Below, in pieces: positions 32,167-43,823 of a stretch of 64,000 bases of DNA. The notes under the pieces were generated by a model. That model was not told the origin of the DNA. It searched no databases and was given only the letters and a program-made list of their open reading frames with translations. The stretch's first letter is position 1; each line of letters starts with the position of its first letter. The position numbers and the translations under genes were made by a program. The stretch covers positions 22,039,225-22,103,224 of the forward strand of contig NC_135557.1 of NCBI RefSeq assembly GCF_964340395.1, written 5' to 3'. Source of the stretch: Glandiceps talaboti (Eukaryota; Hemichordata; Enteropneusta; Spengelidae).

Positions 32167-32817
32167 CACAGGGAACCTTGCACACCCCTATAACATTCAC
32201 ATACATAGGACAGGGTTGTGCACATAACTGTACCAGCTCAGTGGAGCCATGGGGACTGTACCAGCTATGTGTACAATATCCATATAACAGCTCTAGCTAA
32301 CACACTAGGTGTGTCATCAATGTAACATGGATGTGAAAAATAGCAATGCAGCATAGGTTTTTACAACATCCATGTACAAGAGCTTTCTCCCACAGCCATG
32401 TACCAGCTATGTTAGCATAGCTGTAACAGTGGTGTTTCCCATAGCCATGTACCAGCTATGTTAGCAATGCTAGTCAGATATGAACAAAAGTGTTGCTACA
32501 GGGTATTATATTCCACCTGCACAGCTGTTACATATGTGCACAACTAGGGTATGTGCTAGGTATGTCAGCTATGGTGCTCGGATATGCAAAACAGTTGTGG
32601 CACACTCAGGTGAGGTATTCCACAGTCATGTAACAGGCATATTTTTAACAACCATGTACCAGGGCTGTGGAAAAATATACCCTGTAACAGTACTGTGAGG
32701 CACACAGCTGGTACATAGCTGTGCTCTTCTTCCTAGAACTAGGATGTGGCCACATCTAGCACTAGCATGTGCATGCATGTTCACATCCTAGTGCTAGGAT
32801 GTACAAGGTTCCCTGTG
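32167..32817. mobile_element. MITE with 18-bp CACAGGGAACCTTG ends
   Basis: The left end CACAGGGAACCTTGCACA (32167-32184) and right end TGTACAAGGTTCCCTGTG (32800-32817) are inverse copies with one mismatch. The interior is a degenerate repeat of CATGTACCAGCTATGTTAGC and related GTACC/AGCTG words. No target duplication is clear; a short ORF (32480-32698) is within the repeat and not credited. Confidence 0.75.
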
Positions 32818-33472
32818 ATTTCAAACAAGAAGAACTGTACAACAAAGTCCATTAATACTATAACAGACCAATGATATCTAATGGGTATTATTATATACAT
32901 AGACCCTCATATTCCCAGGATGTGACGTCAAAGTACAGTAATATGAAATCCATACATTTCATATTACTATACTCTGATGTCAGAAGTATAGTAATATGAT
33001 CAAAACTATGTGGAATTGTTTGTAAACATCAACCTATTGTTGAGATGTTGTAAAATGTGAATGTGTAAATCATAATTTTTGTAATGAAATTTTTAAGACA
33101 CCTGTGAAATAATTAAGGTTTGTTTATAATTTATGGTTTGTCAAATATTGGACATAGTCATCAAAGTAAACAGTGACTCCTCACACTCAATCACATCGCC
33201 TTCTGGCACAAAACATGTCAACAATAACAATGCTACATTTATGTCATTACGCTGAAACTTGAAAACACCATCACACATTTAGATTGCATCTAGTACGGTA
33301 GACTTGCTGTGACTGCCATAAATAATAATACACGACATGTGAAAATATGGTTTCCTGGTCAATTCATGAATTGACAAACAATTCATGTTTGTGAAAGTCT
33401 GTCAACTTATGATTTTCATTTCAGTTAATATAAAAATGACTACATTTTTTGTCCACACTCATATTTCCATAG

Positions 33473-33802
33473 TAACATGAAAATATATATTTTGTGTTTT
33501 CATTGAATTTATTCCTGTTTCAATATACTAAAGCTGTAAACTAACTAAAATTCAAAATAATTTCACCTCCATATAATTTCATGTTTTATTTTCACATGTG
33601 TGATGTTCTGTGTGGGATTATTTGTTACTATGGCAACCATTTAAACCATTTAGAGAGGATGATTTGTTGGGTTCTGTTTCTATAGCAACATTACGAGGTA
33701 TTTGTGTGTTCTTCTTTGTCATAACCATAAAATCAATATTTAGATATTGTACTAAGTCTTTCAAATATGACAAATACAAAACATTCTGTTGCCATGGTAA
33801 AC
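33473..33802. promoter_or_regulatory. Second X-box-like cluster, duplicate of the 28-kb one
   Basis: ATTTCCATAGTAAC (33473), GTTACTATGGCAAC (33624), GTTTCTATAGCAAC (33676) and GTTGCCATGGTAAAC (33788). Flanking words (ACATGAAAATATATATTTTG, GTGTGGGATTATTTGTTAC) match those near 28.0 and 28.8 kb, so the cluster took part in the local duplication. Confidence 0.6.
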
Positions 33803-33999
33803 ATGTTGCATTTGTGTTACATTGTGCTATCTATTCAAATGACCCCCATATTTAATTTTTTTTTTAAAAGGAGGGGGGGGGGGTGAAAATATTTTATTTA
33901 TGTTTATGTCACTTTTGTTTTTGTTGTTTCTGTATGTTGCTTTTGATTCTAGATATCTTTGTTTACATCATTTCATGTCAAATAAACTACTACACTATA

Positions 34000-34322
34000 C
34001 TGTACTATACCGCATCTACTATACTATGTGCTACCCTACTCTACTCTATCCTACCCTATTCTACTCTACTCAACTCTACTCTACTTTACTCATCTCTACT
34101 CTACACTACTCTACCCAACCCTACCCTACTCTACTCTACTCAACCCTACCCTACACTACTCCACTCAACCCTACCCTACTCTACTCTACTCTACTCTCCC
34201 CTACTCTACTCTACCATACTCTACTCTACTCTCCCCTACTCTACTCTACCATACTCTACTCTGCTCTACTCTCCCCTACTCTACTCTACTATACTCTACT
34301 CTACTCTACTCTACTCTACTCT
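34000..34322. repeat. (CTACT)n pentanucleotide satellite
   Basis: CTACT units with CCCTA and CAACC variants over about 320 bp. Frames of up to 185 aa cross it because the pentamer lacks stops in three frames; these are artefacts (LYSTLLYS repeats). Confidence 0.97.
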
Positions 34323-34339
34323 GTGGAAGATGTCAGTTG

Positions 34340-34570
34340 TTTTCATTACCAATCTGGACCTCAAACATTTTGTTTTACAATGTCATTATTGTTCCAGTCC
34401 TTTGAAGTGCTGTATGATATTTTATTCATAAGAAGGAAAGTGGAAATGACAAGTTGAAATGGGAGACGAAATATCACTGTAAACGAGTGTGAGAAGGAAG
34501 GAAATGGACAAAACAATCATAAACCAAATGAAAAACTGGTTTGAAAAATAAACACACCAGATCCTTATTG
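34340..34570. repeat. Diverged duplicate of 30135-30430
   Basis: See landmarks at 30135-30430. It follows directly after the CTACT satellite. No gene seen. Confidence 0.6.
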
Positions 34571-34769
34571 CTAAGCAGATGAAACTCGGCCTATAACTTG
34601 GTAAGTCATGAAATAGACCTGTTGGTGGTTCTAAGATGCATTGTGCATCTCTTCATACAATGCCCAGGGTGTACTAGCTGTGTTTAAGCTGAGGGGTATG
34701 AACAGGCTACTCAGGGGAATGGTTGTCACCTGACCATGCATGCATACCCTCCCTGGGTTCAGTCATAAA

Positions 34770-35520
34770 ATCCCTCGCAATCAAAGAGTTCAACATGTCT
34801 TTCCACCATTTCCGGATGAAAATATTATTTCATATGTAATAAAGACAAAACAAGACTAAATGTAACTATGTTATTATTGCAGTTCCCGAGAATTTACCAT
34901 ATATCAAATTATCGTTGTTTCAAGCAACAGCAGTAGAAAAGAAAATTCCACATCTATACATCCAGAATCTGTTTGACCATAGTCATTATTTGTATGCAAA
35001 TGAGGTGAATTACAATTGAAAATGATTCAATCCTTCTGTGTTATTAAGTAGGGAACAGGGAACCCAGGAACATACACATAATCTACTATGAATGTATGTA
35101 GGTATATAATATACATACACAAACATACATAATACAAACACAGACAGGCAGATGTATATATGTAAAAAATTGGAAACCTATTTACATACACTTTAAGTTG
35201 TAAAATCCCTCGCAATCAAAGAGGTCAACATGTCTTTCCATCATTTCCTGATAAAAATATTATTTCAAATGTAAGACTAAATGTATATGCTCCAATTGCA
35301 CTTACCGAGGATTTATCATATATCAAATTATTGCTGTTTAAATTAGTGACAGCAGTAGGAAAGAAAATTCCATATCTATACATCCAGAATCTGTTCAACC
35401 GTAGTCACCATTTGTATGTAAATGAGGTGAATTGCAATTGAAAAAGATAGAATCCTTCTCTGTCATTATAAGTAGGGAACAGGGAACCCAGGAACAACCA
35501 AAAAGACACAATCTGTGTAT
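34770..35520. repeat. Tandem duplication of a segment of about 350 bp
   Basis: 34770-35130 and 35200-35520 share AATCCCTCGCAATCAAAGAG, GTCAACATGTCTTTCCA, ACATCCAGAATCTGTT, GTAAATGAGGTGAATTGCAA (GCAAATGAGGTGAATTACAA in copy 1) and AGTAGGGAACAGGGAACCCA. Copies differ by scattered substitutions and small indels. No gene seen in 34.6-36.1 kb. Confidence 0.88.
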
Positions 35521-36239
35521 GCATGCAGGACTGATGAGGTATATTATATGCATGCATGCATACACACATACATAGTATATATACACAGACAGGCAAACGT
35601 ATATGTACGTATGTGCGTGTACTTACATCATATGTACATGCATACCGGTATATGCATATGTATGTATGTATGCATGTATATACATTATGCACAGCCGTAT
35701 AAAACATGTGCACATACATATTATGTGTATTACACTCGCCTGACCAGACAAAAGAATCATAACTATCCCGTATCTATATGCATTTCATTACCAATGATCA
35801 CAGTGTATCAGATATGTCAATTTCAGGAATTTGTAAGGTTTCTGGTGATGAGAAAGTATTGAGGTTAAAGGAAGAAGAAATCATTTTCCGTCTCGGAATG
35901 CTGGAACCCCTTGGAATTAATAGATATTAATTATTCTCGTCATTCTCAGTCTAATCAGGGTTTTTTAAAATTTCAGGCGTGTTCTATTGGGTTCTATTTG
36001 GTGCGTGTGAATATTAGAACTTTTCACACGTATAACCGTTTATCACGTGCGGTTGTCGTTCTTTTCCATTACATTCAGATATGTTCAGGTGTTTACCAAA
36101 CATGTCTGTATCTCGCCGATAATACCTTGAAAAAGAATATTTATTTGAAACATCGGATTTTACATCAGGGTATTTATACGAACTGACTTACAAGTTCGAT
36201 CCATATGCATTTCTTTACACTCACATATACATACACAAA

Positions 36240-36256
36240 CATATGTGCATATATAC

Positions 36257-36289
<33 letters not shown>

Positions 36290-36301
36290 CATACATACAT
36301 G

Positions 36302-36332
<31 letters not shown>

Positions 36333-36345
36333 TACACATATATAA
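36240..36345. repeat. (ACAT)n microsatellite
   Basis: Pure and near-pure ACAT runs; frames on both strands are artefacts. 36345-37230 contains only the 36640-36900 duplicate block. Confidence 0.96.
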
Positions 36346-36639
36346 ATACATATAAATGCATGCACACACAACCATATACAAAAATAAATAGACATAATAG
36401 ATATGTTTACTCAAACTGTGTCAGAACAATTACTACAGCTTATATATAAACCTATCAAAATATTACTATTTATCTAATCCACACATCTATATCTAGGCCT
36501 GTGTACCACAGCATGAGTGTCAGCTAATTGTTTAAATGATAAATACAAAGGCCAAGCTAAAAAGTTAGATAATGGTTAACTTTGTGTTTTTGCAGTATAA
36601 TTAGTATTTTGTATGTTTTTCACAATTTTTTCCACATTC

Positions 36640-36900
36640 TGGTGTTTCGATGCCATGATTCACAAGTTTATTTTCAAATCTTTTGATTTATTTTCTGTTT
36701 CATAATGACTAAGATTAAATTGAAAGTGTTACATGGATGACAAGTACAACATGATCAGTAGTTTGATCATAGTGTGATATATCAAGAACGGAGAACAGTC
36801 TACAACTATAGTACTAGAAATGTAGGACAAGATATTGGAGGTAGTTATGTTGTTTACTTTCTCTGTTTTCTGCACACAAATCACTATCAGTCTACAGAAC
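36640..36900. repeat. Third, shorter copy of the 31-kb / 43-kb block
   Basis: Contains CAAATCTTTTGATTTATTTT, TTACATGGATGACAAGTACA, GATCAGTAGTTTGA, AGTCTACAACTATAG and TAGGACAAGATATTG, in the same order as at 43.2 kb. Confidence 0.6.
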
Positions 36901-37231
36901 AAACATGCAAAAATGTGGATGTTTAGTACCATTCTAGATTGTAAGATACATTGTGTTATTCAGCCCTATATTGCTTCTATTTAGCCACGATTGTACTAAA
37001 CTACCCAATATCATGCACAGTGCGACCATGCAGTTATAGAATGTGTCAAAATAACCATGATGGCAGCCTTTCAAGGCTGAGATTTATAGCTACCTACTTA
37101 ATGTTACATAAACAGTAAACATAAGTTAATTACCTTTTGAACTAATTCTAATCTCAGACCACTTATTTAGTGGTCTGAGTTCTAATCAAGTTCAAGGTAT
37201 TGGCCTAAATCTGTTGATTTTGCAGGCACAG

Positions 37232-40200
37232 ACAAACTGCAGAGTATAGTACAGACATGAGTGGTAGCAATAGTGTGGCACAAATGTTGTACCTTATAGA
37301 CTAGTAGTACAGACATGTGAGTTAGTTAATAGTGTGGTACAGATGTCATATCTTATAGACTAGTAGCTAGTACAGACATGTGAGTTAGTTAATAGTGTGG
37401 TACAGATGTCATATCTTATAGACTAGTAGTACAGGCATGTGAGTTAGTTAATAGTGTGGTACAGATGTCATATCTTTCAGACTAGTAGTACAGACATGTG
37501 AGTTAGTTAATAGTATGGTACAAATGTCATATCTTATAGACTAGTACGTAGTACAGGCATGTGAGTTAGTTAATAGTCTGGTACAGATGTCATATCTTAT
37601 AGACTAGTAGTACAGACATGTGAGTTAGTTAATAGTGTGGTACAGATGTCATATCTTATAGACTAGTAGTACAGACATGTGAGTTAGTTAATAGTCTGGT
37701 ACAGATGTCATATCTTATAGACTAGTAGTACAGACATGTGAGTTAGTTAATAGTATGGTACAGATGTCATATCTTTCAGACTAGTAGTACAGACATGTGA
37801 GTTAGTTAATAGTATGGTACAGATGTCATATAATAATAATATATAATATATACTTTATTATCCAATACAATGGAAATTTGCCTTCGGCACCAGGCTACAA
37901 TGACAATAACGACAAAAGCAACTTACAGAAACAGCAGAGTAAAAAAAAGACGGAACACACTAGTAGTACAGACATGTGGGTTAGTTAATAGTATGGTACA
38001 GATGTCATATCTTATAGACTAGTAGTACAGACATGTGAGTTAGTTAATAGTATGGTACAGATGTCATATCTTATAGACTAGTAGTACAGACATGTGGGTT
38101 AGTTAATAGTGTGGTACAGATGTCATCTTTCACACTAGTAGTACAGACATGTGAGTTAGTTAATAGTCTGGTACAGATGTCATATCTTATAGACTAGTAG
38201 TACAGACATGTGAGTTAGTTAATAGTATGGTACAGATGTCATATCTTATAGACTAGTAGTACAGACATGTGGGTTAGTTAATAGTGTGGTACAGATGTCA
38301 TCTTTCACACTAGGAGTACAGACATGTGAGTTAGTTAATAGTATGGTACAGATGTCATATCTTATAGACTAGTAGTACAGACATGTGAGTTAGTTAATAG
38401 TGTGGTACAGATGTCATATCTTATAGACTAGTAGTACAGACATGTGAGTTAGTTAATAGTCTGGTACAGATGTCATATCTTATAGACTACCCTGTAGTAC
38501 AGACATGTGAGTTAGTTAATAGTGTGGTACAGATGTCATATCTTATAGACTAGTAGTACAGACATGTGAGTTAGTTAATAGTCTGGTACAGATGTCATAT
38601 CTTATAGACTAGTAGTACAGACATGTGAGTTAGTTAATAGTATGGTACAGATGTCATATCTTATAGACTAGTAGTACAGACATGTGAGTTAGTTAATAGT
38701 ATGGTACAGATGTCATATCTTATAGACTAGTAGTACAGACATGTGAGTTAGTTAATAGTCTGGTACAGATGTCATATCTTATAGACTAGTAGTACAGACA
38801 TGTGAGTTAGTTAATAGTCTGGTACAGATGTCATATCTTATAGACTAGTAGTACAGACATGTGAGTTAGTTAATAGTCTGGTACAGATGTCATATCTTAT
38901 AGACTAGTAGTACAGACATGTGAGTTAGTTAATAGTCTGGTACAGATGTCATATCTTATAGACTAGTAGTACAGACATGTGAGTTAGTTAATAGTGTGGT
39001 ACAGATGTCATATCTTATAGACTAGTAGTACAGACATGTGAGTTAGTTAATAGTGTGGTACAGATGTCATATCTTATAGACTAGTAGTACAGACATGTGA
39101 GTTAGTTAATAGTGTGGTACAGATGTCATATCTTATAGACTAGTAGTATAGACATGTGAGTTAGTTAATAGTGTGGTACAGATGTCATATCTTATAGACT
39201 AGTAGTACAGACATGTGGGTTAGTTAATAGTATGGTACAGATGTCATATCTTATAGACTAGTAGTACAGACATGTGAGTTAGTTAATAGTGTGGTACAGA
39301 TGTCATATCTTATAGACTAGTAGTATAGACATGTGAGTTAGTTAATAGTCTGGTACAGATGTCATATCTTATAGACTAGTAGTACAGACATGTGAGTTAG
39401 TTAATAGTCTGGTACAGATGTCATATCTTATAGACTAGTAGTACAGACATGTGAGTTAGTTAATAGTCTGGTACAGATGTCATATCTTATAGACTACAGA
39501 CATGTGAGTTAGTTAATAGTCTGGTACAGATGTCATATCTTATAGACTAGTAGTACAGACATGTGGGTTAGTTAATAGTGTGGTACAGATGTCATATCTT
39601 ATAGACTAGTAGTACAGACATGTGGGTTAGTTAATAGTATGGTACAGATGTCATCTTTCACACTAGGAGTACAGACATGTGAGTTAGTTAATAGTGTGGT
39701 ACAGATGTCATATCTTATAGACTAGTAGTACAGACATGTGGGTTAGTTAATAGTATGGTACAGATGTCATATCTTATAGACTAGTAGTACAGACATGTGG
39801 GTTAGTTAATAGTGTGGTACAGATGTCATATCTTATAGACTAGTAGTATACAGACATGTGAGTTAGTTAATAGTCTGGTACAGATGTCATATCTTATAGA
39901 CTAGTAGTACAGACATGTGAGTTAGTTAATAGTCTGGTACAGATGTCATCTTTCACACTAGGAGTACAGACATGTGAGTTAGTTAATAGTGTGGTACAGA
40001 TGTCATATCTTATAGACTAGTAGTACAGACATGTGAGTTAGTTAATAGTGTGGTACAGATGTCATATCTTATAGACTAGTAGCACAGGCATGTGAGTTAG
40101 TTAATAGTCTGGTACAGATGTCATATCTTATAGACTAGTAGTACAGACATGTGAGTTAGTTAATAGTGTGGTACAGATGTCATATCTTATAGACTAGTAG

Positions 40201-42905
40201 CACAGGCATGTGAGTTAGTTAATAGTATGGTATACAGATGTCATATCTTATAGACTAGTAGTATACAGACATGTGAGTTAGTTAATAGTGTGGTACAGAT
40301 GTCATATCTTATAGACTAGTAGTATACAGACATGTGAGTTAGTTAATAGTCTGGTACAGATGTCATATCTTATAGACTAGTAGTACAGACATGTGAGTTA
40401 GTTAATAGTATGGTACAGATGTCATCTTTCACACTAGGAGTACAGACATGTGAGTTAGTTAATAGTATGGTACAGATGTCATCTTTCACACTAGGAGTAC
40501 AGACATGTGAGTTAGTTAATAGTCTGGTACAGATATCTTTCACACTAGGAGTACAGACATGTGAGTTACTTAATAGTCTGGTACAGATGTCATATCTTTC
40601 AAACTAGGAGTACAGACATGTGAGTTAGTTAATAGTGTGGTACAAATGTCATATCTTACAGACTAGTAGTACAGACAAATTGTGAGTTAGTTAATAGTGT
40701 GGTACAAATGTCATATCTTTCACACTAGTAGTACAGACATGTGAGTTAGTTAATAGTATGGTACAGATGTCATATCTTTCAGACTAGTAGTACAGGCATG
40801 TGAGTTAGTTAATAGTATGGTACAGATGTCATATCTTTCACACTAGTAGTACAGGCATGTGAGTTAGTTAATAGTGTGGTACAGATGTCATATCTTTCAC
40901 ACTAGTAGTACAGACATGTGAGTTAGTTAATAGTATGGTACAGATGTCATATCTTACAGACTAGTAGTACAGACATGTGAGTTAGTTAATAGTCTGGTAC
41001 AGATGTCATCTTTCACACTAGGAGTACAGACATGTGAGTTAGTTAATAGTGTGGTACAGATGTCATATCTTTCACACTAGTAGTACAGGCATGTGAGTTA
41101 GTTAATAGTGTGGTACAGATGTCATATCTTTCACACTAGTAGTACAGACATGTGAGTTAGTTAATAGTCTGGTACAGATGTCATATCTTACAGACTAGTA
41201 GTACAGACATGTGAGTTAGTTAATAGTCTGGTACAGATGTCATCTTTCAGACTAGTAGTACAGACATGTGAGTTAGTTAATAGTGTGGTACAGATGTCAT
41301 ATCTTATAGACTAGTAGTACAGACATGTGAGTTAGTTAATAGTCTGGTACAGATGTCATCTTTCAGACTAGTAGTACAGACATGTGAGTTAGTTAATAGT
41401 GTGGTACAAATGTCATATCTTATAGACTAGTAGTACAGACATGTGAGTTAGTTAATAGTGTGGTACAGATGTCATATCTTATAGACTAGTAGTATACAGA
41501 CATGTGAGTTAGTTAATAGTCTGGTACAGATGTCATATCTTATAGACTAGTAGTACAGACATGTGGGTTAGTTAATAGTATGGTACAGATGTCATATCTT
41601 ATAGACTAGTAGTACAGACATGTGGGTTAGTTAATAGTGTGGTACAGATGTCATACCTTATAGACTAGTAGTACAGACATGTGAGTTAGTTAATAGTGTG
41701 GTACAGATGTCATATCTTATAGACTAGTAGTACAGACATGTGAGTTAGTTAATAGTCTGGTACAGATGTCATATCTTATAGACTAGTAGTACAGACATGT
41801 GGGTTAGTTAATAGTATGGTACAGATGTCATATCTTATAGACTAGTAGTACAGACATGTGGGTTAGTTAATAGTGTGGTACAGATGTCATACCTTATAGA
41901 CTAGTAGTACAGACATGTGAGTTAGTTAATAGTATGGTACAGATGTCATATCTTATAGACTAGTAGTACAGACATGTGGGTTAGTTAATAGTGTGGTACA
42001 GATGTCATCTTTCACACTAGGAGTACAGACATGTGAGTTAGTTAATAGTATGGTACAGATGTCATATCTTATAGACTAGTAGTACAGACATGTGGGTTAG
42101 TTAATAGTGTGGTACAGATGTCATCTTTCACACTAGGAGTACAGACATGTGAGTTAGTTAATAGCGTGGTACAGATGTCATATCTTATAGACTAGTAGTA
42201 CAGACATGTGAGTTAGTTAATAGTGTGGTACAGATGTCATCTTTCACACTAGGAGTACAGACATGTGAGTTAGTTAATAGTCTGGTACAGATGTCATCTT
42301 TCACACTAGGAGTACAGACATGTGAGTTAGTTAATAGTGTGGTACAGATGTCATATCTTTCAGACTAGTAGTACAGACATGTGAGTTAGTTAATAGTCTG
42401 GTACAGATGTCATATCTTATAGACTAGTAGTACAGACATGTGAGTTAGTTAATAATGTGGTACAGATGTCATCTTTCAGACTAGTAGTACAGACATGTGA
42501 GTTAGTTAATAGTCTGGTACAGATGTCATCTTTCACACTAGTAGTACAGACATGTGAGTTAGTTAATAGTCTGGTACAGATGTCATATCTTTCAGACTAG
42601 TAGTACAGACATGTGAGTTAGTTAATAGTCTGGTACAGATGTCATATCTTATAGACTAGGAGTACAGACATGTGAGTTAGTTAATAGTATGGTACAAATG
42701 TCATATCTTACAGACTAGTAGTACAGACAAATTGTGAGTTAGTTAATAGTGTGGTACAAATGTCATATCTTACAGACTAGTAGTACAGACAAATTGTGAG
42801 TTAGTTAATAGTGTGGTACAAATGTCATGTCTTTCAAACTAGTAGTATACAGACATGTGAGTTAGTTAATAGCGTGGTACAGATGTCATATCTTTCAGAC
42901 TACAT
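37232..42905. repeat. 59-bp minisatellite, about 96 copies
   Basis: The unit contains GACTAGTAGTACAGACATGT, GAGTTAGTTAATAGTNTGGT and ACAGATGTCATATCTTATA. The period is 59 bp where measured. The N position is G, C or A but, as far as I can see, never T. A second unit type is shorter (GATGTCATCTTTCACACTAG, then GAGTACAG). A few units have CAAATTGTGAG inserts. One retroelement fragment is inserted at about 37831-37959. No coding. Confidence 0.97.
37831..37959. mobile_element. Short insertion inside the 59-bp array, retroelement-tail-like
   Basis: A foreign 130-bp stretch begins with an ATAATAAT/TATA-rich part and contains TTTATTATCCAATACAATGG, AAATTTGCCTTCGGCACCAG and a CAACTTACAG...AAAAAAAA tail, with the array resuming on both sides. 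TTTATTATCC...GGAAATTTG motifs are typical of non-LTR or SINE 3' ends; family not assigned. Confidence 0.5.
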
Positions 42906-43119
42906 AGTACCAATGCTTTCATAGGTCAAAAAAGCTGTAGTTGTTCTAATATGTTTTTAGGTATGTCAAAATTGGCCATATTTCTACATATGTTGTATGA
43001 TTCCATACATGTCTAATTTTGCAAACATTGTTCCTCTCTGGAAAAATTAATCTTATTTATGAAAAGGTTTAGAATATATTGGTATGAAATTGATTTTGTT
43101 TCTAGATCACTTCAATTTT

Positions 43120-43810
43120 CAATTATTTCTTCACCTTCTTCTTATTCCATTCTTTTGGTTATGTTACTGCAATGCCCAAGTGTCATAACTTACTTTCAAA
43201 ACTTTTGATTTCTCAATCTGTTTCAAATAGAGTGGTAAATTAAAAGAGCTAAAATGGTGGACAACTACAACATATTCTATGATCAGTGGTTTTGACTGTG
43301 ATACTAAGTGAAGAAGATTCTAGAATCTACAACTGCAAAAAGAGCTAGGACAAGTTATTGTTATGGTTGTGTAGTGTTTACTATTTTTCATCTTTCTCTG
43401 GACACATCATGTCAAGTCCTTCACATTGAGTTTGATCTCATTCTGATCTCATAATTTGCAGATAAAAGGCCAGATTTTGTATTCATAGATTGCAATAATT
43501 TGAACTGTCATGCAGAGAGATGTCTTCATGTTATCAATTATTCTAACTCACACTTTGACTTTGTTTGTTAACAGATAAAAGTATAATTAATACATACAAA
43601 CAATTGATTGAATTGAAATGTATTGCCATTAAATAATCTAAATGTTACAAGTTACAAGTCAGGGTATGTTTTTAATCTGTACTTTAGATGCAAAATATAG
43701 TAATTGTTTAATTCAATTTCAAATAACAATTGTCTTATTTTTCATGTGAGTGAGTGTTTTATGTGGTGTTGGCAACGAGAGAAAATCTGATGATTGAAGT
43801 ACTCTGTTAT
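43120..43810. repeat. Duplicate of the 31130-31870 block
   Basis: Lies between the 59-bp and 29-bp arrays. Shared words include TTGTATTCATAGATTGCAAT and CACTTTGACTTTGTTTG. No coding potential. Confidence 0.7.
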
Positions 43811-43823
43811 AAAGTTCTCAAGT

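Noticed and set aside
33883-34457. Three overlapping frames of 125-185 aa
   Set aside because: Produced by the CTACT pentamer, which lacks stops; the same composition appears in all three plus frames.
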